Assembly (NCBI GenBank): GCA_040390025.1 | Contig: JAZJZD010000002.1 | Span: 41,303-105,302 of the forward strand | Reading direction: 5' to 3' | DNA: 64,000 nt | Source of the DNA: JAVHYG01 sp040390025 | Lineage (GTDB): Bacteria; Pseudomonadota; Gammaproteobacteria; Diplorickettsiales; Diplorickettsiaceae | Part shown: positions 9,010-18,100 of the stretch, in pieces | How the letters are laid out: each line of letters opens with the position of its first letter | Numbering within the stretch: position 1 is the first letter of the stretch | Notes under the pieces: generated by a model | Seen by the model: the letters and a program-made list of their open reading frames with translations, nothing else | Database searches by the model: none | Told to the model about the DNA's origin: nothing | Translations under genes and position numbers: made by a program

Positions 9010-11430
9010 CTAAATATCTAAGTTATTTGCATCTATTGCATTTTTTTGAATAAAGTCACGGCGCGGCTCAACTTGATCGCCCATTAAAGTAGTAAAAATT
9101 TGATCAGCAGTAATAGCATCTTCAATAGTTACACGTAATAAGCGACGTGTATTGGGGTCCATTGTGGTTTCCCATAATTGATTAGGATTCATTTCTCCTA
9201 AGCCTTTATATCGTTGTATTGCTTGTCCCCGTCTTGCTTCGGCGAGTAGCCATTCATACGCCTCTTGGAAGTTTTTTACTAACTCTTTCTTCTCTCCTCG
9301 TTGAATAGTAGCGCCTGAGCCAATCAAGTCACTGAGTTGACTAGCCATATTTAATAAGCATTGAAATTCAGAGGTATCGAAGAATTCATAAGAGAATTTA
9401 TAACTTGTCTCAGCACCATGTGAGGCTGCTTTTATTAAGGGTAAAAAGACTTGTCGCTCTGTATTTTCATACAATGAAATTTCATATTGAATTGCTTCAT
9501 GGTTAGTAGTTTTGTGTAATATGTTCTCCCAGCGTTTGACCCAACTTAGCATAGTTGTTTCATTTTTAAGTTGTTCTGTTGATAAGGGCGGGAGATCAAG
9601 CAGTGCTTGTAGGGTATCTATAGGGTAACGTCGCGATAAATGACGTATAATTGTTTGCGCTTTACGATAATCCATGACCAGTTTTTCTAAGCCAATACCT
9701 TGAATAGGCAATCCATCTGCTTGTGGATATAAAGCGGCATCTTGAAGTGCTGCCTGAATGAGATAACTTTGTAAGGCATCATCATCTTTTAAATATTGTT
9801 CTTGCTTTCCTTTCTTTATTTTATAAAGAGGAGGTTGTGCAATATAAATATTTCCACGTTGGAGTAGTTCGGGCATTTGCCGATAAAAGAGAGTGAGTAA
9901 TAAAGTGCGTATATGTGAACCATCTACGTCCGCGTCGGTCATGATGATAATACGGTGATAACGCAATTTATCAGGTTTGTATTCTTCTTTACCAATTCCA
10001 CATCCAAGTGCGGTTATCAATGTTCCAACTTCTTCTGAAGATAGCATTTTATCAAAGCGCGCTTTTTCTACGTTAAGAATTTTACCCTTTAGCGGAAGGA
10101 TAGCTTGATAACGACGATTTCGGCCTTGTTTAGCGGAGCCACCAGCGGAGTCTCCTTCGACAATAAATAATTCGCAGAGTGCAGGATCAGTTTCTTGGCA
10201 ATCAGCTAGTTTTCCCGGTAAATCAGCAATATCTAAAGCAGTTTTTCGACGAGTCATTTCTCGTGCTTTACGAGCAGCTTCACGCGCACGTGCTGCATCG
10301 ATTATTTTCATGACAATTGCTTTTGCATCTTGTGGCGTTTCTAATAAAAACTCTTCGAGCTTTTCAGAAACCAGTGCTTCAACGACACCTTTTACTTCCG
10401 AAGAAACTAATTTATCCTTGGTTTGTGAAGAGAATTTAGGATCAGGTACTTTAACGGATAAAACAGCGGTAAGTCCTTCGCGGGTATCATCTCCGCTTGT
10501 AGCAATTTTTAATTTTTTACTGCTGGTTTCACGATCAATGTAAGTATTTAGAGTGCGCGTTAATGCACTACGAAAACCGGCAAGATGGGTTCCGCCATCG
10601 CGTTGCGAGATGTTATTGGTAAAACACAAAATATTTTCTTGGAAACTATCGTTCCATTGTAGAGCAACTTCTACCGTTATCTCGTCACGTTCAGCCGTAA
10701 AATAAAAGGGTTGCTTATGTACGAGCGTTTTATTTTGATTAAGATATTCAACAAACGCTTTAATACCACCGATATATTTAAGTTCAATTCCTTCATTACT
10801 ACGTTCATCATTAAGGTTGATGGCAACGCCAGAATTTAAAAATGATAATTCACGTAAGCGTTTAAGTAGAATATCGTAGTGGAATTCGTTGTTGTGCTGA
10901 AAGATAGCTTTACTAGGCCAGAAGCGGACCTCAGTGCCCCTTTCTTGGGTTTCGCCTGCTATAGCGAGTGGTTCGGTAGGTTCGCCTAATAAGTAAGTTT
11001 GTTCATAGACTTTATTATTACGCCGAATAGTGAGCTTTAATTTCTCCGATAGCGCATTAACGACCGAAACACCCACGCCATGCAAACCACCAGATACTTT
11101 ATAGGAGTTATTGTCGAATTTTCCTCCGGCATGTAGTACCGTCATGATAACTTCAGCGGCGGAGCGACCTTCTTCGGGGTGAATATCGACTGGAATACCG
11201 CGTCCGTTATCTTTGACTGTCACTGAATTGTCACTGTGGAGGATAACGTCGATTTGAGTGCAATGACCCGCTAAGGACTCATCAATAGAGTTGTCGACCA
11301 CCTCAAAAACCATATGGTGTAAACCTGTTCCATCATCGGTATCACCGATATACATACCCGGTCGTTTTCGAACAGCATCCAGACCTTTTAGGACTTTAAT
11401 ACTGGAAGAGTCATAGTTGGGCTTTGGCAT
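9010..11430 (-). CDS. gyrB: DNA gyrase subunit B
   Basis: This is the ATPase subunit of the A2B2 topoisomerase that introduces negative supercoils. The 806 residues from the chosen ATG match the proteobacterial length (E. coli 804). Visible motifs are the GHKL ATP site with VDNSIDES and GRGIPVDIH, the TOPRIM signatures EGDSAGG and DADVDGSHIRTLLL, and the C-terminal QRYKGLGEMNPNQLWETTMDP. A roughly 170-residue insertion typical of Gram-negative GyrB is present. I chose ATG 11430 (MPKPNYDSSS) because GGTGGA precedes it and it fits the family. The frame stays open up to 11577, which would add 49 serine-rich residues. Confidence 0.95.
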   Translation of the reverse strand: MPKPNYDSSSIKVLKGLDAVRKRPGMYIGDTDDGTGLHHMVFEVVDNSIDESLAGHCTQIDVILHSDNSVTVKDNGRGIPVDIHPEEGRSAAEVIMTVLHAGGKFDNNSYKVSGGLHGVGVSVVNALSEKLKLTIRRNNKVYEQTYLLGEPTEPLAIAGETQERGTEVRFWPSKAIFQHNNEFHYDILLKRLRELSFLNSGVAINLNDERSNEGIELKYIGGIKAFVEYLNQNKTLVHKQPFYFTAERDEITVEVALQWNDSFQENILCFTNNISQRDGGTHLAGFRSALTRTLNTYIDRETSSKKLKIATSGDDTREGLTAVLSVKVPDPKFSSQTKDKLVSSEVKGVVEALVSEKLEEFLLETPQDAKAIVMKIIDAARAREAARKAREMTRRKTALDIADLPGKLADCQETDPALCELFIVEGDSAGGSAKQGRNRRYQAILPLKGKILNVEKARFDKMLSSEEVGTLITALGCGIGKEEYKPDKLRYHRIIIMTDADVDGSHIRTLLLTLFYRQMPELLQRGNIYIAQPPLYKIKKGKQEQYLKDDDALQSYLIQAALQDAALYPQADGLPIQGIGLEKLVMDYRKAQTIIRHLSRRYPIDTLQALLDLPPLSTEQLKNETTMLSWVKRWENILHKTTNHEAIQYEISLYENTERQVFLPLIKAASHGAETSYKFSYEFFDTSEFQCLLNMASQLSDLIGSGATIQRGEKKELVKNFQEAYEWLLAEARRGQAIQRYKGLGEMNPNQLWETTMDPNTRRLLRVTIEDAITADQIFTTLMGDQVEPRRDFIQKNAIDANNLDI

Positions 11431-11763
11431 GTTAGATCCACCATTTAGGCTTAGGCTTTCCTTACTAGAATTCAGCTCAGAATCGAGCGGATTTTCTACT
11501 ATAGGAACAGCTTCAAACTCTGCGCTAGACAAGGTATTTCCCCCGGAAATTTGATTTTTAATCGACATACGTGACAAGTTGAAAACTAAAAATTATACCA
11601 TAAATTACCCTATTTAGCCGCTTTTAGCTGAATAGCAGGCTTGTTGAAGCCTGAGGTTTTCAAGTCAGAGGCCAGCGCCAACAAGCGATGCTTACCTTTT
11701 ATATTTATTGACAGAAAAATCACTTGCCGCGATACTCTTGGCTTTTGTTTTAAAGAGCCTGAT

Positions 11764-14379
11764 ATGAATAGCAATGCGCTACGCAAACTCTTTCTCAGTT
11801 ATTTTGCAGAACAAGGCCATACGATAGTCCCCTCTGCCTCCTTAGTTCCAGCGCATGATCCTAGTTTATTATTTACTAATGCGGGCATGGTGCCCTTTAA
11901 GGACGTTTTTTTAGGTCTAGAAAAACGCCCTTATTTGCGAGCCGTTAGCGTTCAGCGCTGTATGCGGGCGGGGGGGAAACATAATGATCTTGAAAATGTG
12001 GGTTATACCGCAAGACACCATACCTTCTTTGAAATGCTTGGCAACTTTAGTTTCGGTGACTATTTCAAACGCGAAGCCATTCAATATAGCTGGAAGTTTT
12101 TGACAGGAAACTTAAAGCTTCCTCCGGAAAAGCTGTGGATTACGGTTTTTGAAGAAGATGATGAGGCTGCTAAGATTTGGTTAGATGAGATTAAGGTCGA
12201 TCCTACGCGTTTTTCACGTTGCGGAGCGAGTGATAATTTTTGGGCGATGGGAGATACAGGTCCCTGTGGTCCTTGTTCTGAGATTTTTTATGACCATGGT
12301 CCTAGTATTCAGGGAGGGCCTCCGGGTAGCCCTACAGCAGATGGCGATCGCTATGTTGAAATCTGGAATTTAGTTTTTATGCAATACCAGCGTTCTGCCG
12401 AGGGAGCGCTAAGCCCGCTACCTAAACCTTCTGTGGATACTGGAATGGGTTTAGAACGCTTAGCTGCAGTAATGCAAGGCGTTACTAATAACTATGATAC
12501 CGATCTCTTTCAACCACTTATTAGCGCTGTTGCCGAGAAGGCCGAGGTGGACGATTTTACAAATACCTCTTTACGTGTGATTGCTGATCATATTCGTTCT
12601 TGTGCTTTTTTAATTTCTGATGGGATACTACCTGGAAATGAGGGACGTTCTTATGTATTGCGCCGAATTATGCGTCGTGCTATTCGGCATGGCCATAAAA
12701 TAGGTTTGGATAGACCTTTCTTTTATGAGCTGGTGAAACCATTAGTGAAAAAAATGCACGAGGCATATCCTGAATTAGCTAAAAAACAAAAGTTTATTGA
12801 AAAAATAATACATCAAGAAGAGGAACAATTTGCACGGACGTTGACACATGGTATGAAATTACTTGAACAAGAAATTCTTAAATTAAAGGGTAAAAAGCAG
12901 TTTTCAGGTAAAGTGCTTTTCCGTCTATACGATACTTATGGATTTCCTGTAGATTTAACGGCTGATGTGGCAAGGGAGCATGGTTTAGTAGCCGATATGT
13001 TGGGCTTTGAATCTGAAATGGAGCGCCAGCGTAAGCAATCAAAAGCAGCCAGTCAATTTGTTACAACACATACGCACGCATTAAGTGGTAAATCAGCTAC
13101 TGAATTTACTGGTTATGAAGCGCTATCACAAGAAAACGTAGCAATTATTGACTTACTCAAAGGAAATGAGTTTGTTGAGGAGCTATCCGAAGGTGATGAA
13201 GGACAAGTTGTTTTGTTTAAAACACCTTTTTATGCAGAAAGTGGTGGTCAAATAGGAGATACTGGGGAATTTATCACTGAAGACAGCGAGTTTTTAGTGA
13301 CACATACAGCAAAAGAAGGAAATATTATTCTGCATCGCGGGCGATTGTTAAAGGGAATTTTAAAGCGAGGAGATAAGGTGACTGCAAAAGTGGATACTGC
13401 AAAACGACGCGCGGTTACCTTAAATCATTCTGCAACACATTTACTGCATGCAGCGTTACGGCAGGTTTTAGGTGAACATGTTGTGCAAAAAGGCTCTTTA
13501 GTGCAACCCGAACGTTTACGTTTTGATTTTTCCCATGCTAAGCAATTAAGCTTAGAAACGTTAAAATTGGTGGAAGACCTCGTCAATGAGCAGATTCGTG
13601 CAAATTGGCCTGTCCAGACTGAGGTTATGCCAACAGAGAAAGCAAAACAGGCTGGAGCGGTTGCTATTTTTGGTGAAAAATATGGAGATTCTGTGCGTGT
13701 ATTGACGATGGGTGATTTTTCAAAAGAGCTTTGTGGCGGGACTCATGTTTCGCGTACAGGTGATATTGGCTTATTTAAAATTATTGAAGAAACAGGAATT
13801 GCTGCAGGTACGCGTCGTATCGAAGCAGTAACAGGACAATATGCATTAGACTGGGTTATGCTTTTAGAAGGGCAAATTAAACAACTTGCTGTTCTTTTCA
13901 AAGTGCCTCAAGCTAATTTACTAAAAAAAGTGCAAAGTGAGATAGATGCGAAAAAATCCTTACAAGAGCAGATTAAAGCATTACAGCGATCGATCATGAG
14001 TATGATGAGCGATGAGTTAATTTCTCAAGCCATAGAGACGCACGGTATTCATTTATTAATGACGGAAATTAATGGCGTTGATGTTTCGGGGCTACGTTAT
14101 TTATTGGATCATCTGAAGGATAAATTGAAACGTGCCGTCATAATTTTGGCAAGTAACGAACAGGGACGTATACAGCTTATGATAGGTGTGGCTAAGGAGC
14201 TTACCGATCAAATTAAAGCGAATGAACTGGCTAATGAACTAGCTCAATTAATTGATGGAAAAGGGGGCGGGCGACCTGATTTTGCCCAAGCTGGCGGAGA
14301 TAAAGCAGAAGGTTTGGAGAAAGCTTTTAAAAATGCAAAAAATTGGGTTGAGGCGCGTCTAAATGGCAACTATGCTTAA
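11764..14379 (+). CDS. alaS: Alanyl-tRNA synthetase
   Basis: It charges tRNA-Ala with alanine and edits mischarged serine or glycine. The 871 residues from ATG 11764 match E. coli (876). The N-terminal class II catalytic core starts LRKLFLSYFAEQGH. The editing domain has the zinc motif HSATHLLHAAL and the CGGTH pair. A C-terminal coiled coil and the final GGGRPDFAQAGG motif complete the protein. AAAGAG six bases upstream of ATG 11764 supports this start over the longer frame from 11641. It begins the conserved alaS-lysC-csrA-tRNA-Ser block and is divergent from gyrB. Confidence 0.96.
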   Translation: MNSNALRKLFLSYFAEQGHTIVPSASLVPAHDPSLLFTNAGMVPFKDVFLGLEKRPYLRAVSVQRCMRAGGKHNDLENVGYTARHHTFFEMLGNFSFGDYFKREAIQYSWKFLTGNLKLPPEKLWITVFEEDDEAAKIWLDEIKVDPTRFSRCGASDNFWAMGDTGPCGPCSEIFYDHGPSIQGGPPGSPTADGDRYVEIWNLVFMQYQRSAEGALSPLPKPSVDTGMGLERLAAVMQGVTNNYDTDLFQPLISAVAEKAEVDDFTNTSLRVIADHIRSCAFLISDGILPGNEGRSYVLRRIMRRAIRHGHKIGLDRPFFYELVKPLVKKMHEAYPELAKKQKFIEKIIHQEEEQFARTLTHGMKLLEQEILKLKGKKQFSGKVLFRLYDTYGFPVDLTADVAREHGLVADMLGFESEMERQRKQSKAASQFVTTHTHALSGKSATEFTGYEALSQENVAIIDLLKGNEFVEELSEGDEGQVVLFKTPFYAESGGQIGDTGEFITEDSEFLVTHTAKEGNIILHRGRLLKGILKRGDKVTAKVDTAKRRAVTLNHSATHLLHAALRQVLGEHVVQKGSLVQPERLRFDFSHAKQLSLETLKLVEDLVNEQIRANWPVQTEVMPTEKAKQAGAVAIFGEKYGDSVRVLTMGDFSKELCGGTHVSRTGDIGLFKIIEETGIAAGTRRIEAVTGQYALDWVMLLEGQIKQLAVLFKVPQANLLKKVQSEIDAKKSLQEQIKALQRSIMSMMSDELISQAIETHGIHLLMTEINGVDVSGLRYLLDHLKDKLKRAVIILASNEQGRIQLMIGVAKELTDQIKANELANELAQLIDGKGGGRPDFAQAGGDKAEGLEKAFKNAKNWVEARLNGNYA

Positions 14380-14409
14380 ATTGAATAACACTTTATAGAT
14401 AATACCAAA

Positions 14410-15633
14410 ATGGCTTTAATTGTACAAAAATTTGGCGGTAGCTCGGTTGGAAATATCGATAAAATTCAACACGTGGCCAATAAAATTATCGAAACACGGG
14501 CGCAGGGCCATGATTTGGCTGTGGTTGTTTCTGCCATGGAAGGAGAAACTAATCGACTCATTGCGTTGGCTAAAACTTTAAACGAACAACCCGATGCAAG
14601 AGAGTATGATTTATTACTTGCTACGGGAGAACAAGCCGCAACTGCTTTATTAGCCATGGCTTTGCTGGCACAAGGATGTCCAGCACGATCCTATAATGGT
14701 TTCCATGTTCCTATTTATACAGATAACCATCATAAAAAAGCGCGTATTTTAAATATTGAAGAAAAAGTCATACGAAATGATATTGAAGCCGGTAGAGTCC
14801 CTATCATTGCTGGTTTTCAGGGAATTTCCGCTGAGGGGAACATGACTACCTTAGGACGAGGTGGATCAGATACCACCGCCACTGCTTTAGCGGCTATTTT
14901 AAAAGCAGATGAGTGTCAGATTTATACCGATGTTGATGGTATTTATACCGCTGACCCGCATGTTGTTTCAAAAGCAAAGCGGCTTGATAAGATTAGTTTT
15001 AATGAAATGACGGAATTTGCTCGAGCAGGTGCAAAAGTAGTGCAGCATCGTGCTGTAGAGCTTGCAAGTAAGTATCATGTTCCACTTAGAGTATTGTCTA
15101 GTTTTCGAAAAGGAACAGGTACTTTAATCCAGTCTAATGAAGAAGTTGGAATTGAACAAGCGAGCATTACTGGAGTTACGGCGAGTCGGCAGGAATCAAA
15201 AATAACGGTACAGGGATTAGCATGGCAAAAAAACGCCTTAGCTAAATTTTTTTCTTTGTTTAAGGAAGCGCGTATCGAAATCGATATGCTAATGCAGCAG
15301 TTTACTTCCGAAACACAACGTATGGACATCACGTTTACTTTAGCAAGAGCAGACTATCGGCGTGCAGAACACTTGCTTCAAACGTTGATTAAAGAAGGAT
15401 ATGCTCAAACCATGACAGGTGTTGGGGAGGTAGCAAAGCTTTCTATTGTGGGTATAGGATTGCACTCCCATCCTGGAATTATGCACACTTTGTTTGAGGC
15501 ATTAGGTACGGCAGGGATTAATATAATTTTGGCTTTATCGTCGGCATTAAGAATTTCCTTAGTAGTTGATGAATCCCAGGTAGTGCGTGGGGTGCAGGTT
15601 TTGCATCATGCGTTCGATTTAGGGAAAAAATAA
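14410..15633 (+). CDS. lysC: Aspartate kinase
   Basis: It phosphorylates L-aspartate, the first step towards lysine, threonine, methionine and diaminopimelate for peptidoglycan. The 407-residue protein begins with the kinase signature VQKFGGSSVG. It has the aspartate-binding STLGRGGSDTTA-type loop at about residue 150 (TTLGRGGSDTTATAL), then two tandem ACT regulatory domains from about 265 onwards. This is the monofunctional, feedback-regulated type. It sits 30 bases after alaS and upstream of csrA, the gene order known from Pseudomonas, so co-transcription with alaS is likely. No strong ribosome-binding site is seen before the ATG. Confidence 0.94.
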   Translation: MALIVQKFGGSSVGNIDKIQHVANKIIETRAQGHDLAVVVSAMEGETNRLIALAKTLNEQPDAREYDLLLATGEQAATALLAMALLAQGCPARSYNGFHVPIYTDNHHKKARILNIEEKVIRNDIEAGRVPIIAGFQGISAEGNMTTLGRGGSDTTATALAAILKADECQIYTDVDGIYTADPHVVSKAKRLDKISFNEMTEFARAGAKVVQHRAVELASKYHVPLRVLSSFRKGTGTLIQSNEEVGIEQASITGVTASRQESKITVQGLAWQKNALAKFFSLFKEARIEIDMLMQQFTSETQRMDITFTLARADYRRAEHLLQTLIKEGYAQTMTGVGEVAKLSIVGIGLHSHPGIMHTLFEALGTAGINIILALSSALRISLVVDESQVVRGVQVLHHAFDLGKK

Positions 15634-15906
15634 AGATGAATTAGGTAAAAAGGGTTTCGTGTCTACTTAAAAATCAAATGAAGGGGGGATTTAAGAAGGA
15701 TTTAGTCAGGGGGGGGTCCGTCTTATTTTTTTTCGAAAATCGCAGTATTCTTCGTATTTTATTAAGTTTTCCTTAAGGTTTTGTTAGTAGACTAGCTGCG
15801 CGAATATCTATATGTATAGATTATACCTTTTTTTGTTAACAAAAAAATTGATTAGGTAAACATATAGAGGTCGATTAAATGAGTCAACTAAAGGAGAATC
15901 ATAAAG

Positions 15907-16125
15907 ATGCTTATTTTGACACGGCGTATTGGAGAAACACTTATCATTGGCGACGATGTTAAGGTAACGGTATTGGGTATTAAAGGACATCAAGTGAGAT
16001 TAGGTATTGATGCACCCAAAGAAGTTTCTGTTCATCGTGAAGAAATCTATCAACGTATTCAACAAGAAAAACAAAAACAAGAAGGGCACGTTGACGAAGA
16101 TTTAGATGAAGAAGATAAAGACTAA
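15907..16125 (+). CDS. csrA: Carbon storage regulator CsrA
   Basis: A 72-residue post-transcriptional regulator that dimerises and binds GGA motifs in mRNA leaders. In Legionellales such proteins switch cells between replicative and transmissive phases. The MLILTRRIGETLIIGDDV start, the KGHQVRLGIDAP core and the VHREEIYQRI helix with the RNA-binding arginine are all conserved. The C-terminal 12 residues are unusually acidic. AAGGAGAA lies eight bases upstream, a good ribosome-binding site that is itself a potential CsrA target for autoregulation. It lies 270 bases after lysC and 60 before tRNA-Ser. Confidence 0.96.
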   Translation: MLILTRRIGETLIIGDDVKVTVLGIKGHQVRLGIDAPKEVSVHREEIYQRIQQEKQKQEGHVDEDLDEEDKD

Positions 16126-16185
16126 ACGCTAATATGACTATTTTATAAAGCGTATGGTAGTGCTATACTCGCCACCCTCAATCTA

Positions 16186-16277
16186 GGAGAGATGGCCGAG
16201 AGGCTGAAGGCGCTCCCCTGCTAAGGGAGTATGGGCTTTAAATCCCATCGAGGGTTCGAATCCCTCTCTCTCCGCCA
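16186..16277 (+). tRNA. tRNA-Ser(GCU)
   Basis: A full class II tRNA of 92 bases including the encoded CCA. The acceptor stem GGAGAGA pairs with TCTCTCC, the anticodon loop CTGCTAA gives GCU, a long variable arm is present, and the T-arm is GAGGG-TTCGAAT-CCCTC. Its place directly after csrA is conserved in many gammaproteobacteria, where a tRNA-Arg(ACG) gene normally follows. Confidence 0.97.
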
Positions 16278-16285
16278 GGCTTAAA

Positions 16286-16331
16286 GCGCCCATAGCTTAG
16301 CTTGGATAGCGTACGGGCATATGAATCTAGT
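16286..16331 (+). pseudogene. Decayed 5' half of tRNA-Arg(ACG)
   Basis: Eight bases after tRNA-Ser a 46-base stretch resembles the 5' half of the intact tRNA-Arg(ACG) at 24786. It shares the GCGCCC start, a TAGCT-AGCT-GGATAG D-arm and the ending GAATCTAGT. It then stops exactly at the 3' side of the anticodon stem and runs into unrelated sequence. The anticodon stem no longer pairs, so it cannot be functional. The position is where tRNA-Arg(ACG) stands in relatives, which suggests this is the displaced original 5' half left by an integration event. Confidence 0.6.
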
Positions 16332-16566
16332 ATGTAATTTAAAACCGTTAATAATCAAACGCTTACGCTACATTACAAAATTACTTATTTGCTTAAAACT
16401 GCGTTAATTTTAATACACCGGATCTTGAACTAGTACAATTCTGGCATATCGGATTTTAACTATAATAAGCTAGCTATATCAGGCAGACTCAGTAACTAGG
16501 CGGTACAGTATTCATCCCATTTATCAGAAATTATGATGTACCGTAAAAGGTAATCGTAACGGTAAA

Positions 16567-17946
16567 TTATGGTTTATTATGAATATAAGTATAGGTGGTT
16601 GGCTTCTGCGGAGGGTCATTAATTTCAAAAAGCATACATCGTGCAAATCTTCGCGGGGTCATTTTTCCGTTTTTTCCATTTTGATCAAGGTTTGCTTTAT
16701 GTTTAATAAGTAAAGAAATAGCTTCTTCATTTCCATATTCTATGGCGGTTATTAATGGTAGCTTAATATCCAATTCTTTGCTTTCTAGGTTAGGATTAAC
16801 GCCAAATATTAATAAAAGTTCAGTCAAACTATTATTTTTATTTTTTATTGCTTTGTCTAATAAAATAAGTAATTCAAGCGCTGATAATTTATCCTTAATT
16901 TGATTGAAGTAAAAGCATGAAATTAGCAAGTTTTGGTGAGCCAATGCGAGAAGTAAAGTATCAAAAGTTATTTCTTTAATAGTAAGCATTCCCTCTTTTT
17001 CTAAAAAGAAAAGTAATTCACCATTTGTATAAGCGAGAATAGTTTTTATTATTTTGTCGGCATTTTCAGAGAAAATTTTTCTATTAAAGTTAAGTAAGTT
17101 GTTAAACTGTAGATTCGGCTGCATTAATTGCATAACTAAGTTTCCTAATTCTCCTCCTATTGCCTTAAAACCCGTTCTATCTGTTTTTTCTTCCAACGCT
17201 GTTTGATTATTAGTAAAAAAAGACAGACCTCTTTGCTTGTATCGTTTGGCTTTATATAAAATTACTTTATTCAATTTTTTGTTATTGTATTTATTTGGTT
17301 TAGTATTTTCAGCGACAGCTTGTTCTAGAGACTGATTACGCTTGTTTATTATTTCTTTTTTTAAATAACTCGGTAAATTTTGAAATCGATACAAATCTTG
17401 ACTAGGCTTGAAAATAAAAGCGAGTGAGGCGGGACAGTTTTTTTCATCAAAAAAAATAGTGGTGTCAGAATTATTTTTATTATTGGCAAGCAAATCTTGC
17501 CAGTGCTTATCACGATTTGATAAACGAAAAACGTGGTTAAGGGTAAAAAAAGCACAATTACTAAAATCCGTTTGTATTTTCATGCCGTTATAAGCAAAAA
17601 TTTGAGTTTTAATTGAAAACGACTTTGGAATTATCGGAGGTAAATTCAATAAAACAGCAGCATCTAGAATAAAAAGATATAAGCAAGAATTTTTTATGAA
17701 GCAATCGATAGCTAACCAATGACCTGGGAATTGAACAGCGAGTTGGAATCGACTAGGAATAAGTTCAGAGGAAATATTTTTTTCCAGTAAAAAAAAGAAA
17801 ATACTTAACTCAGACTCTTCATCTTTGGAATCTCCTGTCGAAAGAACAAAAATATTTAAATTCCGCCTATTTTTTTTTTCTTCGATCAGAAAAGCCATTT
17901 CTTCAACGGATAAGAAAGATTCACTAAGATTAAACATTAGTACCAC
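16567..17946 (-). CDS. YopJ-like (clan CE) effector with C-terminal ankyrin repeats
   Basis: A 459-residue protein with two parts. The N-terminal 150 residues carry a clan CE catalytic pattern: His76 in FPGHWLAID, Asp95 in LFILDAA and Cys131 in KIQTDFSNCAFFTLNHVF, preceded by Gln125 six residues earlier. The His-to-acid spacing of 19 and the IQ-to-Cys spacing equal those of Yersinia YopJ (His109, Glu128, Cys172, with IQRSSSEC), whose family acetylates host kinases. The C-terminus (about 345-440) has at least two ankyrin repeats, including LPLITAIEYGNEEAISLLIKHKANL. No signal peptide is seen. It is alone on the minus strand at the island's left end. A secreted acetyltransferase or deubiquitinase-type role is inferred. 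Confidence 0.65.
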   Translation of the reverse strand: MVLMFNLSESFLSVEEMAFLIEEKKNRRNLNIFVLSTGDSKDEESELSIFFFLLEKNISSELIPSRFQLAVQFPGHWLAIDCFIKNSCLYLFILDAAVLLNLPPIIPKSFSIKTQIFAYNGMKIQTDFSNCAFFTLNHVFRLSNRDKHWQDLLANNKNNSDTTIFFDEKNCPASLAFIFKPSQDLYRFQNLPSYLKKEIINKRNQSLEQAVAENTKPNKYNNKKLNKVILYKAKRYKQRGLSFFTNNQTALEEKTDRTGFKAIGGELGNLVMQLMQPNLQFNNLLNFNRKIFSENADKIIKTILAYTNGELLFFLEKEGMLTIKEITFDTLLLALAHQNLLISCFYFNQIKDKLSALELLILLDKAIKNKNNSLTELLLIFGVNPNLESKELDIKLPLITAIEYGNEEAISLLIKHKANLDQNGKNGKMTPRRFARCMLFEINDPPQKPTTYTYIHNKP

Positions 17947-18100
17947 TTTTTAAAAAAAAAATAGTACTAAAAAAACATTAAAAAAATATGAAAGAAAAAT
18001 TAATTTAAACTTAAATGCAAATATTTAGCCAAATAAGATTTAAATATAATAAACGTATCTGATGTTGTTTAGCGGATTATCTGTTACTCGATTACTAGGG

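Noticed and set aside
9010..11430. gyrB as a marker of the replication origin
   Set aside because: No dnaA, dnaN or recF gene and no DnaA-box cluster is near; neighbours are ldcA and alaS, so gyrB is not at an origin here.
15680..15722. G-rich tracts (GGGGGGA and a run of eight G) between lysC and csrA as a regulatory structure
   Set aside because: They are striking in such AT-rich DNA and contain GGA, but spacing and lack of a fold give no basis for a claim.
15876..15960. A short frame starting ATGAGTCAACTA that overlaps the csrA start
   Set aside because: It merely reads the csrA ribosome-binding site and gene out of frame; csrA itself is certain.
16567..17946. Assignment of the catalytic domain to Ulp1/SENP (C48) peptidases
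   Set aside because: Clan CE is shared, but the His-acid spacing of 19 and Gln at minus six from Cys fit YopJ better; Ulp1 spacings differ. The assignment within the clan stays provisional.
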